NCBI RefSeq assembly: GCF_049243985.1
Contig: NC_135373.1
Coordinates: 95,661,213 to 95,725,212 of the forward strand
DNA length: 64,000 nt
Source of the DNA: Paroedura picta
Lineage: Eukaryota > Chordata > Lepidosauria > Squamata > Gekkonidae
Reading direction: 5' to 3'
Part shown: piece by piece, positions 1 to 12,900 of the stretch
How the letters are laid out: each line of letters starts with the position of its first letter
Position numbering within the stretch: position 1 is the stretch's first letter
The notes under the pieces: generated by a model
What the model was told of the DNA's origin: nothing
The model's database searches: none
What the model saw: only the letters and a program-made list of their open reading frames with translations
Position numbers and translations under genes: made by a program

Positions 1-636
1 GTAAATTTCAAGTATATTGGAATTATTTGGTCAGTAAACTGATTCCATGACAAAGTACTCAGCTTTGTCAATAAAATATAATGTGTGCTACTTAATTTGT
101 TGACTGAATTTTTATAATGAAATCTACTTGTCATCTGTATTAAAAGTATATTCTTCATCGAGCTTACTTGAATTTTTTATGAAATTTGCTTTATTTTAGT
201 GACAAAATATGGGCCTTTTGCAAAACTAGTAATTTGTGTAAGGTGTAAGATTTGATTGTACAGTTCTCAACAATGGACTGAACAAAACACTCAGCAGTGA
301 ACTGAGATAAGATCAAAGCAAACTGACAGTAAACAGATTTTCTGCTGATAATAATTTAACATTGGACAATTGCTCTTTGTGCTATAGTCCCTTATATATT
401 TAAAAAACCTTAACCCTGGTTTCACTTTTACATATAGAAAATAGAAATAACACTCTGGAATAATTTACACATGATTCCTCAGTAAAAACTGACCTCTGTA
501 AAGTCCAACTTTGTTATTGTTGCAAGTTCACTGATATTTATATTTTAAATACGTCAAATCTGCTTCCCGTGTTTTCTGAAATCAGCAACATGATTACTTT
601 CTATGTGCAATGTTTGTTCATGTACATATTGTTCAA
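1..636. other. Sequence downstream of SLC5A8, nothing recognised
   Basis: AT-rich sequence beyond the likely SLC5A8 poly(A) site. I see no exon-like reading frame and no repeat I can name. A second minus-strand AATAAA at 190-195 could serve a longer SLC5A8 3' UTR. Confidence 0.5.
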
Positions 637-642
637 TTTATT
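637..642 (-). promoter_or_regulatory. SLC5A8: Candidate poly(A) signal of SLC5A8
   Basis: The plus strand reads TTTATT, so the minus strand has a consensus AATAAA about 160 bases after the SLC5A8 stop codon. It implies a short 3' UTR. The alternative at 190-195 would give one of about 600 bases. RNA 3' ends would decide. Confidence 0.5.
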
Positions 643-803
643 CTTGGGTCCAAGAATCCATCTCTTGGCTATGATTATGCAAAATTTAGTCAGCAGTTAT
701 CTTTGTAGTCTCAAGTAGGATTACTATCATTTTTCATTGGAATGTTATTCTTTGGGATGCATGTCTGAGTAGCAGCCAACCAGCACAGAGTTCAAAAGGA
801 TTT

Positions 804-926
804 TCATGTATAAACACCATTGGCTTTTCCTTTGTCTGTGAAATTCATTTCAATGTGATTGAAAGCTGGATTGTCTGTTCCTTCATCAGTAATTTGTTTC
901 CAGTTCAAAACCTCAACTTTGTCATC
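804..926 (-). CDS. SLC5A8: SLC5A8 exon 15 (last): cytoplasmic C-terminal tail and stop
   Basis: Encodes residues 569-608 and the TGA at 806-804, after a TTTTCCAG acceptor. It contains the conserved block [10 protein letters not shown], near identical to the human tail. The protein ends Gly-Val-Tyr-Thr, where the human protein ends Gly-Thr-Arg-Leu. Confidence 0.93.
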   Translation of the reverse strand, partial: DDKVEVLNWKQITDEGTDNPAFNHIEMNFTDKGKANGVYT

Positions 927-3900
927 CTGGAAAACAAAATCAGAACAACAGTGGCCATGAATGCACACTGAAGGAGATCGCTGAAGGTAGTGACAGCATT
1001 TCTCATGCTAATACAGGTTAGTATTTTTACTATACAAGAAGAGTCAAATTATATTATATGTTATAAAACTATACTTACTTTTTTAGGTTTCAAAAATGTG
1101 AAGTTTGACAGAAAATCCTCTTTGTTTAACATGAATTTCCGATCCACACTTTGCCGTAAACCTCCTGAAAAATATCAGTTTAGTTGATCAAAGCCAGTCG
1201 AAAATTTATAAACTAGGATCAGTGAGTGGTTCTTGTACCAAAATTTGTTGAGAAGGCCAGTGGAAATATTAAACAGGAAATAAATCTGTTCCTCAACAAG
1301 AGTCTTTATTCGTCAGGACTTAATGAGTTAAAAATAGTATAGCCCCTTTTGCACCATTTTCTTGGAAATAGCACTTTTGAGATAACTTGCAGATTTCTTT
1401 TTTCTATCAGAGCATAACTGTATTGTGGGGGGACTAAAAATAATCCACTATTGTGGTATTTATTTAACAGATTTTTATACCGCCACCCCCCCTTTCCATA
1501 CAGCTCAGGGTGATTTAGAAGAAGAAGAAGAGTTGGTTCTTATATGCCGCTTTTTCTCTACCCGAAGGAGTCTCAAAGCGGCTTACAGTCACCTTCCCTT
1601 TCCTCTCCCCACAACAGACACCCTGTGAGGTGGGTGAGGTTGAGAGAGCCCTGATATCACTGCTCAGTCAGAACAGCTTTACCCAAGGTCACCCAGAGCC
1701 CAAGGTCACCCAGAACAGAGCCCAAGGTCACACAGCTGGTTGCATGTGGGGGAGTGCAGAATCGAACCCGGCTCGCCAGATTAGATGTCCGCACTCCTAA
1801 CCACTACACCAAACTGGCTCTACACCAACATTGTGGGATATTACATGAAACGACCTAAGCATAGAACATAGTCAAAATAACATCAACAATAATCCAACAG
1901 TGGTTTAAATTAACATAATAACACAATTCCTACTTGCTGAATCAATCTGGATTTCTTTACTTCTTTATATTATTTATAGTCCACCTTTCTCACTTGGGCT
2001 CAGGGTGGATTAAACAGTCTATATAATCAACAGAATGGGACATTCAGTGAACAAACAGTACAATAAGAATGAGGGTTACAGAACCAACTCAAAGTCTAAA
2101 ACAGAACTAAAGGAAAGCTCAAGTAGTGACACATTAAAGGATGCAAAAATAACATAAGAGGATCCTATTTTCAGCAAATTATACATAGTGGTATAGACCA
2201 GTGGTCCCCAACCTTTTTATCACTGGGGACTGGTCAATGCTTGACAATTTTACTGAAGCCTGGGGAGGGGTAGTCTTTGCCAAGGGACGTCACTGCTGCC
2301 TGAGTCCCTGCTCCACTTGCTTTCCCACCAGCGCCCCTGACTTCTGGGGGGGCGTTGCCAGCAGAGGGAGCTCCAGCCATGGTGGCCACTGCAGAGCACC
2401 AAAGGTGAGCCAACAACAGAGTGGCAGGGCAGCCCCCGAGGCAGCAGCTGGGGAGGAGGACGAGGAGAGGCCATGTCCTGGTACCGTCTGATCCACGGAC
2501 CGGTACTAGTCTCCGGATCGGGGGTCGGGGACCACTGGTATAGACTACAGTCCCTAATAATTTAGTGCAGTGCAACTCGATTGCCTATATATAAAAGCCT
2601 TTTGAATAATTCAGTTTTGAAGTATAAACTTAATCAGATTGTGAAAAATCAGATGAAAATGAAAATCACATCTACCTCTTTGCACTGAAGATGAACTGTT
2701 GAACACTAATACAAATCTAATGAAGATCTCCTGTACATGGATGTCTCACCACTCTGTTCTAGATACCATGTCCTTTAAGAGATCTTTTCTTATTCTAGAA
2801 CATGACTGTATTTACCTACTAAAGTGTTATTTTATCAGTCTTCAAGTTATAGGAATTATTTATGTTCAAGAAGAAAACATGAAAGAGAAAATTATTTCCA
2901 AACAAAAGGTTAGAAAACTCTAACGCTTGTCACTCCAGACATGCAGTGTACTTACATATAAGGATAGTTCCAGCATGTTCAATAAATCATCATATAGATT
3001 CTATAAAATGAATAACCACAAATAAGTACCTGTTAAAAGGCTGACAACTATTCCCACAGCAACCGTAACTAGGGTTCCAAGTGTGCTGAAGTAGAGATAT
3101 GATAAGGAATACCAATAATCGGCAAGGACAGGTCTAGGGAAAGAAACAGAATTTATTTGCAACCATTTTCAACAACATGCAGAAAATCTGAAGACAGAAA
3201 GTAAGAAAACTACATATCCTAAGAAGAATTAAAGACAGTTTTTTTAAAAAGAAGAAGGGTTGATTCTTATATGCCGCTTTTCTTTACCCGAAGGAGGCTC
3301 AAAGCGGCTTACAGTCACCTTCCCATTCCTCTCCCCACGACAGGGAGGTGGGTGAGGCTGAGAGAGCCCTGATATTCCTGCTCGGTCAGAGCAGTTTTAA
3401 CAGTGCCATGGAGAGCCCAAGGTCACCCAGCTGGTTGCATGTGGGGGAGCGCAGAATTGAACCTGGCTCGCCAAATTAGAAGTCCGCACTCCTAACCACT
3501 ACACCAAACTGGCTCTCTCAGTGCAAAGAGGTAGATATGATTTAAAAGGCCTCTGATCTGATGATAGGCATCAGTTATTGTGATGGAAGACAATATTGAT
3601 TGACTCATTTGATTTGATTTATAGCCCTCCGCTCTTGAAAACCAATCCAAACAATAAAACCCAATAAAATACCCCATAAAATCCCAATTAACTACAATTA
3701 CAGTAAACCCAAAGGATGGCAAAAAAACATAACCTTCCTTAAACACGAAGGCCCTACGAGGGCGGCATGGGGGGAAACCAAGCTGCATTGAGCTCATTCC
3801 ACCAGATAGGACCGAAAAGGCCCTTGCCCTGGTCAAGGCTAGTTGAGCCTCCCTGGGGCCAGGAATGACCATTCAGGTTTACATACTATTTCTGAACTCA

Positions 3901-6900
3901 GTTTGTGGCAGAGCATGGGTTTTTATGAGTCACTGTTCACTTCTTCAGATACAGCTAGTTGTATCTGAAGAAGTGAGTAGAGACTCACAAAAGCTCATAC
4001 CCTGTCATACATTTTGTTAGACTTTAAGATGCTACTGGACTCTTGCTCTTTTCTATTGCTACAGACAGACTAACACAACTACCTTCTTGAACTCAGTTTG
4101 TAATTCTGTATAAATTCTATGGGGGACATTGGCAGGGCTGCATTATTGGCAGGGGGCTCTCCAACTGAATTTGCCCCCATACTGCTATTATATGCCTATT
4201 TTTCCTATAAAAGACTTAACAGCAACTGGGATAGGGATGATTTCTGTGGAGAATATGAAATGTTAAGAGTATTTCTTTTCTTTTTTTCTGTCACAGCCTT
4301 CCTCCAAATTCTACCCACACATATAACTACTTTAAAACATTAAATGCCAGGAAATCCAATTACATATCTCTTTCATACTGTGTAGTTTGCCTGTAAGCTT
4401 GCAACACTTTCAAAGAAACAATGACACTCAGACTTTGACTTAATAATTACAGTTATTCTAGGGTTGTTTGGTTTGAATCCAGTAGCACCTTGGAGATCAA
4501 CAAGAGTTTCAGAGTATAAGTTTTCAAGTGTCAAAGCTCCCTTTGTCAGGCTAGATCCCATTGAACAAGTTCACAAGTGAGTTTTATCTCATAAGTACGG
4601 CAGCTAATATATGAACATCTGAATGTATCATCTGCTTGTAGTAGTGGGGATGGAAAGTAAACTGGGAAATAACAAACCAACATGTGCGCTTTCAACTTAA
4701 AATGGATTTACAATCAGTTTGAGATGACATTTTGATGGAAATATATATGTTATATGATTCTGTGCCTTTAGTCTTTTGAATTAATTTCTTGGTTGGGAGC
4801 CAAACAGCTTGTGATGCTGGAGTTCCATATTGGAATATGTATAGAGAACAATTGGTGCTAGAGAACAATTGCAGGTTAGGTTGATCTGGAATGGCAGCTC
4901 AACATCACCTCTTCTCTACGGCATAAATTATATATCATAGATCCAATTAAGGATTCCTATAGCACGCCTACTTTGACCCTTGGGACTTGCTTTTTGCACT
5001 TGAATATTAGTTCTGCAGCATTTTCAGTAAAAAGATGGAAATTCTTTAGCCCATTTTGATATTGGATTTGTTAACATAGTAGATATATCAAATAAGAACA
5101 ATATATTTACTACTTGTCATTTTGGTGCAAATAACTAAGCATGTGACCATACACCTAGGCAAGTTCTATTACATTGTAATATATAAGGGTGACTTTCTTC
5201 TCTTCCCTGCTATACTTCTTATGTTTTCTCTTATCTCCACAGTGTTTTGGACATGGAGCTACCCAGAACAGGAACGTTTAGGGCCCTGGGATGAGGGAGC
5301 TGAGGACCATGCATGGCACTTTCCCAGTGGCTGCAAACTTCTCTCACAGGGTCTGCTTTGGGGAGTGCAAAGCTGGCATGGGGGGAATGTGATATCAAAG
5401 CAATTTCCAAATTTTGACAATTTACACATGCTGGAGAAACTAAGATAATAGCAACACAATTCACCCAGGGCACTTCCACATGTGCAAAATGTAACCGGAC
5501 AGCCTCCAAATGTTGGCGGCATATTCAGGCCCCTCCACATGATGTTGCCAACATCCCAAGGCTGCCCAGTAGTGGGGTTGCAATTTCACCATTTTTAATT
5601 TGTGATGTGGTAAATCCAGGAAAGTGGATTTACCACCTTAAAATGCACGAGCCAACAGTGAGCAACCAGGGAAAAGAAAGTATCAAGGGGAAAACACATG
5701 ATAGTCTCAGCAGCTATTTTCCTCCCTTGCTCCCACCCTTCCCTTTCCATTTCCTGTCCTGCGAGGGAGGCAGATTCCCACCCCTGTGTCAGTTCAACCT
5801 TCATTAAGGTTCTCTCTAGTGGTTTTTTAGTAAGTGCCTCCTTCCCTTCCTCCTCTCATTTGTCAGACCCCCTCCCTTCTGCTCCTCTCTTCCCCTCCAC
5901 CCTGCTGGTCTGCCCACCTGCCTCCCAGACATTTCCTTCCCTAATTGCCTAGGATTCCTGCCTTCCCTTTCCCTCCCTAAGCACTTCTTAAGCAGGGGCA
6001 CTGCTGCCACGCCACCTGGGGCAGGGGGGGGGAACCCTCTAAACTAGCGATCCCCCACCTGTGGGCCATGGACCCACTTCGACTAATTGGAGGTGGGCCC
6101 CGAAGGACGCCTTCTCTCCCCCCCCCGGCCCTTTACTTCATCCCCCCAGCCCTTTACAACACACTTCATTGTTGTGGCGTGTCTGTATCTTATTTTGAAG
6201 GGATGTTTAAACATTACCATAGCGATCAGAGAGCGCTAGGGCAGTGGTTGAGAGTAGAGGAGTAAACTACCCCCCCCACCGGGCCTCAGTAATAGGCGTT
6301 GAGTGGTCCCCGTTGAGTGGTCCCCGGCGTTGAGTGGTCCCCAGTGATAAAAAGGTTGGGGACCACTAAACCACTTAAGTAAATCAGTAATTTCACCTTA
6401 AAGACATGAGTGTGCGGGTAGAGATTCTCTCCACCATTCAAACGACACATCCATTAAACATGAGCCGCCCTTCCCCTCTTTTTCTCCCCTTTCTCTCTCC
6501 CTCTCTCTCCCCCCCTTCCAAAGTCTTTTTCCCTCTGCTTCAGCCACTCAAATGAACAGCTGAAAATTGAAGAAAGGGGAAAGGGGCGGAGGAAGGGAGC
6601 CGATTTATCGTTGCCAGATAAATCACTCACCTCTTGATAAAATAAGCAACATTTTTACACATGAATTTCTGCTTTGGTTTCATAAGGGCAAATGGCATTT
6701 TAAACATGCCATGGAGGAGGGGGAGGCCGGTGTGGAGGGAGGGGATGGGTGTGTGGAAACAAAGGGGCCACCCTGTGCCAATTTCAGAGTTGGAGGGGGG
6801 CTCCAAACTGGGCTCCCTGCAAAGACCTGGGGGGAGGGGTCCCCTCCCCTCTTTTAAAACAGCCTTAAAGTTATGGTCTCTTCCTCCCAATATAAAAAGA

Positions 6901-9900
6901 AGCCTGGACAACTTTCTGACCACTTTTAACTAGATGGAAGAGTTAATGGGGCTCAGGCAGTGTGGCAGAAGCACCCCCACTTAAGAAGTGCTCGGGGAGT
7001 GAGGAGGAGGGCAGGAGTCCTAGGCAACTGGGGAAGGGAATGGCTTAGTGGCAGGTGGGTGGACCAGTGAGGTGAGGAGAAGAGAGGAGTAGAAGGGACG
7101 GGGGCTGACAAACAAGAGGAGGAAGGGAAGGAGGCACTTACTTAAAAAAACGACTAGAGAGAACCTTAATAGAGTCTGAACTGTTGCAGGGGTGGGAATC
7201 TCCCTCCCTCACTGTGCCCTCCACTGGCTGGCCATGTTTGGGTTTGTGTGTGTGTGTGCTTTGCCTTCTGTGGCAATGCATATGCATATGCATACACATT
7301 GCCATGCATAGGTTTCCATTAAAAAATAAACTGCTAGACACCCAAACCACACAAATTGGTTGCCTCCTTTGATTGACAGGCCCAGGAGCAGGGAGTAAAA
7401 GAACGTGTTGCTCTCTCCTGTGCTTTTTTTCAAAACTAGTGAGGAGGGGGAAAGGCAAGATGCCACGGCAGGAAGGCTTTAATGCGTGGAGGGGAGAAGT
7501 AGTGCAATTTACTGTCCCACTATTGCAGGTAGGAGACATCACGCAATTTGGTCCTCTGTGCGGAAATGGCCCCACTTTCCCCAGTGCAGGGGTTTTATTC
7601 ATAAGTGTGTGTTTGAATTAAGAACCTACAAAACAATATTCATACTACCAGTCAGGTAAAGAGGCCTCTGTTGAAATAACTGAAATGTCCAACCAGCTTT
7701 TATACTGTCTGCTCCCCTTTACTTGTGGCTACTATTTCCACTGCTGATTCCCATAGAATTTGGAAATATAGATTCTTGTTACCAAATGAATCCTCAACAA
7801 ATATAATGAATTAGGACATATTACTCAGTTGAAACGTTTTTCCCCTCTTGCAAAAAACTGCAAGCAGGACTCCACCTCAACTTAAGATACTATCAACAAT
7901 TTATTTCCTCTGACACTTCTCTGTCACCTTCTTTGTACAATGTTAGAAGACAGCGTTCAGAGATTAAGGGGAAGGTTTACAAAGGACCTATGTAGGACAA
8001 AGAGGATGAATATCATTTATTAATTTGTAATTATCCCATCACATATCTGCAGGTCTAGAAAAGCTTAATTTCTTTGCCACAATGCACACTTCGTCAACTG
8101 TGCTATTACATGGTTTATGTATGGCTCTTTATTACTTGAGGTCTGAATATAAGCATCTAATTCCATCTGAATAAGACGTTCTCAAAACATATAAATATGA
8201 AATAGCAGCTGCAGTAACATATAATCAAGTAATCAGCATTTCCTCCTGACCCAAAGTCCCCCTCCCAGATCCAGTTCCTAATCATGTCAACAGAAACCGT
8301 TCTACCAATTTAAGTGGGCCAGGTTTTAGTGGACAAGAAACCACAACATTTGACATAATCAAAATAGCATTTTTCTAGGCCTACATATAGACCACTTTAG
8401 ATTTGAAAAATGTGGGCTAAATTTACCATGTACCCACCTTTCTGAAGCTTGTGGTGTCATGAGTGTTGTCCAGTTGCCTTCAGCTCCTGAACTGGTTGTA
8501 TTGCAGTGTGCAATGCTAAGGTTTAATGGCATGGTATTGTAAGAAGGTGGATGGTAAATCTGAGCTCCAATTCCAACCCACAGTGAAGCAGTAAATCCAC
8601 CAAGGAGACCTACAAATGCACCCTGAAAAATAGGTTACATTATATTCAAGCTTTAAGGAAAATATTCAAGGAAAAGAAAACCAGCTAGTTTCTTCTTCAT
8701 GTCCTATTACAATTTCTAAACTCAGCCCAGCTCAGTCCACCCAAGGCACATGAATATGTATGATGAAATCCAAAGCTGTTGCTGTTTCTTGACACAACAG
8801 CTTCAGAGATTGCTGTAGGGGAAGGAGGTTATTGTTGCCTGCCACTTTTCCTCTTGTAGGGTTTTCTAATGCATGTCTATAAAGTAAATAGATGTAATGT
8901 GTAATTTATATTGGAAGCACCATCCATGATTTAACCATGAACAAAGTATGCAAAGAAGCATTCTAGGACAGATAACAAGGAACATCCTTCCACATCGAGA
9001 CAAAACAATTAGTGGTTTCAATTAGTGAAACTGAGAAGGCCTTGAAAGGTCAGATTCCTTCTTTCTTTCCACACCTGCCATCCAAGTCAGGATTGCATGT
9101 ACTTTTCTTTGCCTTTTACAGAGAAAAGCGTGTGACTCAACCCCTTCGAATTCAAATGAGGGCTAGAAAGTTTGAGTAAATAAGTAAAATTACAGGCTGT
9201 CTCATGTCAATACTCCTTGCTCATGGAAAGTGAGACAGAAGAAAATCTAACATCTTATCTCTCAGTGCTAGTGTATGGGGAGGTTTCTATACTTCCTGGC
9301 TTACGGAATGGTGATAAACCCTGGGTATTTTATCAAACAAACAAGTCCTCTATATCAGGGGTAGGCAAACTGTGGCCCTCCAGATGTCCATGGACTACAA
9401 TTCCCATGAGCCCCTGATAGCAGGGGCTCATGGGAATTATAGTCCATAGACATCTGGAGGGCCACAGGTTGCCTACTCCTGCTCTATATTTCATATAGAA
9501 ACCAACTCTGGGGCCTGTGTGGTGAAGTGGCTAGAACAATATGCTGGGATCTGGGCAATCCAGTTTCAGTTTCCTACTCTGCCATGGAAGCTGCTGGATG
9601 ACCTTGGGCCAGTCACAGACTTTCATCCTAACCTATCTAACAGGATTGTTGTGAGGAAAAATGGAGGAGAATTATTTGATCAACTGTGGGTCTCCTTTGG
9701 AAAGAAAGGTGGGATGAAATAAAAATAAAAAGATACACATTTTGTTTTTGTTGCTAAATTATGTGAATATTGTTCACATCTAGAAATCATCTTAAATGTC
9801 ATGACCTCAGAAAGGTTGGTGTTTGCCCAGAATTGGAAGTCCTAATTGCCAATCAATAAATTTAGAGAAAACATGTGTTGTCATTTAAATGATGAACAGC

Positions 9901-12900
9901 TTCACAAAGATCTATCTAAAAGTTCTAAGTATATGAGAGAAAGCTGATAGCAGTTATATTGGAATTTTGAAAAAAAAATCCGGCAATCTAAAAAATGAAT
10001 ACATTTAGAAAATGAATGTTTGTCCCACCTCATCTGTTTGCAATCAGGTAACTGAATAATTATTTTAAGAGATTGTTGTTTTATGAGTTTTTGTATAGTA
10101 TATAGTATATATTGATTTTTTGTTAGATTATTTCTTGGAAACTTTGCAGTATTTATTGAAAGTGATAATAAAATGTTACTAAAAATAATAGGCTACTTCT
10201 TATCATATGGAGAATTCAGAAAAGGCTACTTACCAGAGGATTAGCACAAGGGCAGAGGATACCCAAAGTAAACAGTCCAAGAAGAGGTCCACCAACCATG
10301 CCAAAAATACTGAGAGCTGCCTGAAGAAGAAATAAAGTTGTATATTCAGAAATAAACTAACATAGAGAAGGGGACATGATCTATATCATCCTAAACTACT
10401 TCTGGGCAGGATGGGATTAAAATGTGATGATATATAGATAATTTATGTCCATTTTCTTCCAGTAATCTGAGGCCCAAAGCAGCTAACTAAATTAAAAAAA
10501 CAATACAAAATTAAAACAATCCAAACATATGCCAGAAGTTGGTCACATAATTCATAAAACAATCTGCCAGCCAAAATTATCTATGGCTGCCCTTTTATGA
10601 GGTGCCGAGTACCTTTCTTAAAAGTTCAGCCTTATACTTTTCCTGACAGCCTTCAATGAGGAGGCCTTTCTCCACTATCAAGTTGCACCTTCTTTAAGCA
10701 AATTTTGAAACCACAGGTTTGCAGAAACAAAGTGCACTTTGAATGTAATAGAGATCTACATTTATGAATAAAGTCCACTGATTTCAGTGACTATTTCACA
10801 AATGCAGATGGACTAAAATTAGATTAACTCATGCATTTTAAGTGACACATTGACTGATCTGCTTGAAATTTAAATGTGCCCCATTCATAAATTCATAAAT
10901 CTGTTGTTTTACAAGTTAAGCTGCATTGTTTAAACCACTCATGCAACTTAACCTCATTTAAGGCTATTTCAGAAGTATGTCGTTTGAAGAATAAAAGATA
11001 ACTTTGAACCAGTGGGCAGAAGCACTGGCTGTTCTGTTTTTCAGTCAACTGAATATTAATTAAAAAATGATTAAATGCATACCTGTAACAATCCTCCTAA
11101 AAGTGATGCCACAGCAGCCATAGCAATGCATACGCCACCAAAAAAAAGACCTAAATGAGTAATGTATGCAGACATGTTAAATTACAGTTTAATAATTTTG
11201 TGGACATGCCTCACAAACACCACAGTGGTTTGTATTCAAAATACGAGCAACATTTCCATCTTTGAAAGAAAGGACACCAATTTCTACAAATCCACCTTCT
11301 CAATACAGACCCCTATTTTGACTCCTACAAACTAATAATTGAAGATTAGGTGAAATAACCTAGAATTAGCAATTACAAATAACCTAGGATTAGCAATGAA
11401 CATAATAACAAGATGAGTTCCTTACATTATTTTATGTAATCCTTTGCCTACATTAAATGTTTTGAAGTTCATTGCTCTTTTTAAGGGGCATTAGAAGAAG
11501 GAAGTAATGGCTTTGAGATGGCAAATGGTATAGTTTAAATAGCTGTTTGCCTGAAGGAGTTCACCTTCTTCCTTACAGAATTCACTTGCAGAATGATATT
11601 TTATTATGTCCACTATCAATCCTTACAGAGCCTCTTGTGGCGCAGAGTGGTAAGGCAGCCGTCTGACAGCTTTGCCCATGAGGCTGGGAGTTCGATCCCA
11701 GCAGCCGGCTCAAGGTTGACTCAGCCTTCCATCCTTCCGAGGTCGGTAAAATGAGTACCCAGCTTGCTGGGGGGTAAACGGTAATGACTGGGGAAGGCAC
11801 TGGCAAACCACCCCGTATTGAGTCTGCCAAGAAAACGCTAGAGGGCGTCACCCCAAGGGTCAGACATGACTTGGTGCTTGCACAGGGGATACCTTTACCT
11901 TTACCTTATCAATCCTTACCACAGTTCCTCTAAATATTTGTCAATCAGCCATCTGGACAGCACTGTCCAGGACAAAGGAACTTGCTGTCCGGCTGGCACT
12001 TCCACTCCAGCGGGCCAATCCGGACATGCCCAGCAAAGCTGCGAGGCGCAGCGAGAGGCCCTCGCGGGCCAAGGGGCAGCTCTCCCAATGGTGCGGCTGA
12101 TGGCAGGGGGTGTGTCCATTGCCCGTGAATGCCGCGGTGAGATGGTAAGCTGCTGGGGAGGGGCCTTCCCCGTTGCCCTTTCCCTTACCCTTTCTTCCCC
12201 TTTTAAAGCCCATTTTTTAAAGTGCGCTTTGATGCAAGTCCAGATATAATTTGCAGAAAGGAAGTAAATTGCATATTAATTTGGAATAAGAGATAATTTG
12301 TGCTAAGTATAATAAACCGTGATGTCAGTAATAATTGGGGAATATTGGAATTGCCATTATGACATTTGACCCTTACATACCCTATACTCTACTTTTTGAC
12401 CCTTTTTGATTTCTTTTTAATAGCCTGACTGATTGGGCTCGGAGGATTGATCTAATTCTGATAGTAGACTTACTGATATGTTAGTTAACTTTTGAAATGT
12501 GCTAAGTCCATGCAGTAAATTCTAGAACATATTTTTAAAAAATTGCTTCATTAAATTAGAATAAACAGAAAATATTTACTACAAACTTACTCATCCCCAT
12601 AGAAATCCAAGACAATTTCCTTTCAGAGAGCGATGCAAAGTGAGGTTTTATTAGATCCTCTACAGTCACAGCTGCTAAAGCATTGATGCTAGAGGACACT
12701 GTACTGAAGAAACATTTATTCATTTAAAACATTTATGCCATGTCCCTCTACGCATGATATAAGCAGAAGCTGACAACATAATAACAATATGCACATTAAA
12801 CATCATTCAAACAGTAACAGTTCTATCAACAGAATAAAACCAACAGCAATTAAAACAACAAATTACTATGAGGCTCATGACCTTTAACAGTGTCATCCTA

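Noticed and set aside
1740-1822. tRNA-like stretches with B-box words (1740, 11690, 16460, 34450)
   Set aside because: Each is the head of a SINE with a non-tRNA body. No complete cloverleaf with a proper acceptor stem was found, so no tRNA gene is called.
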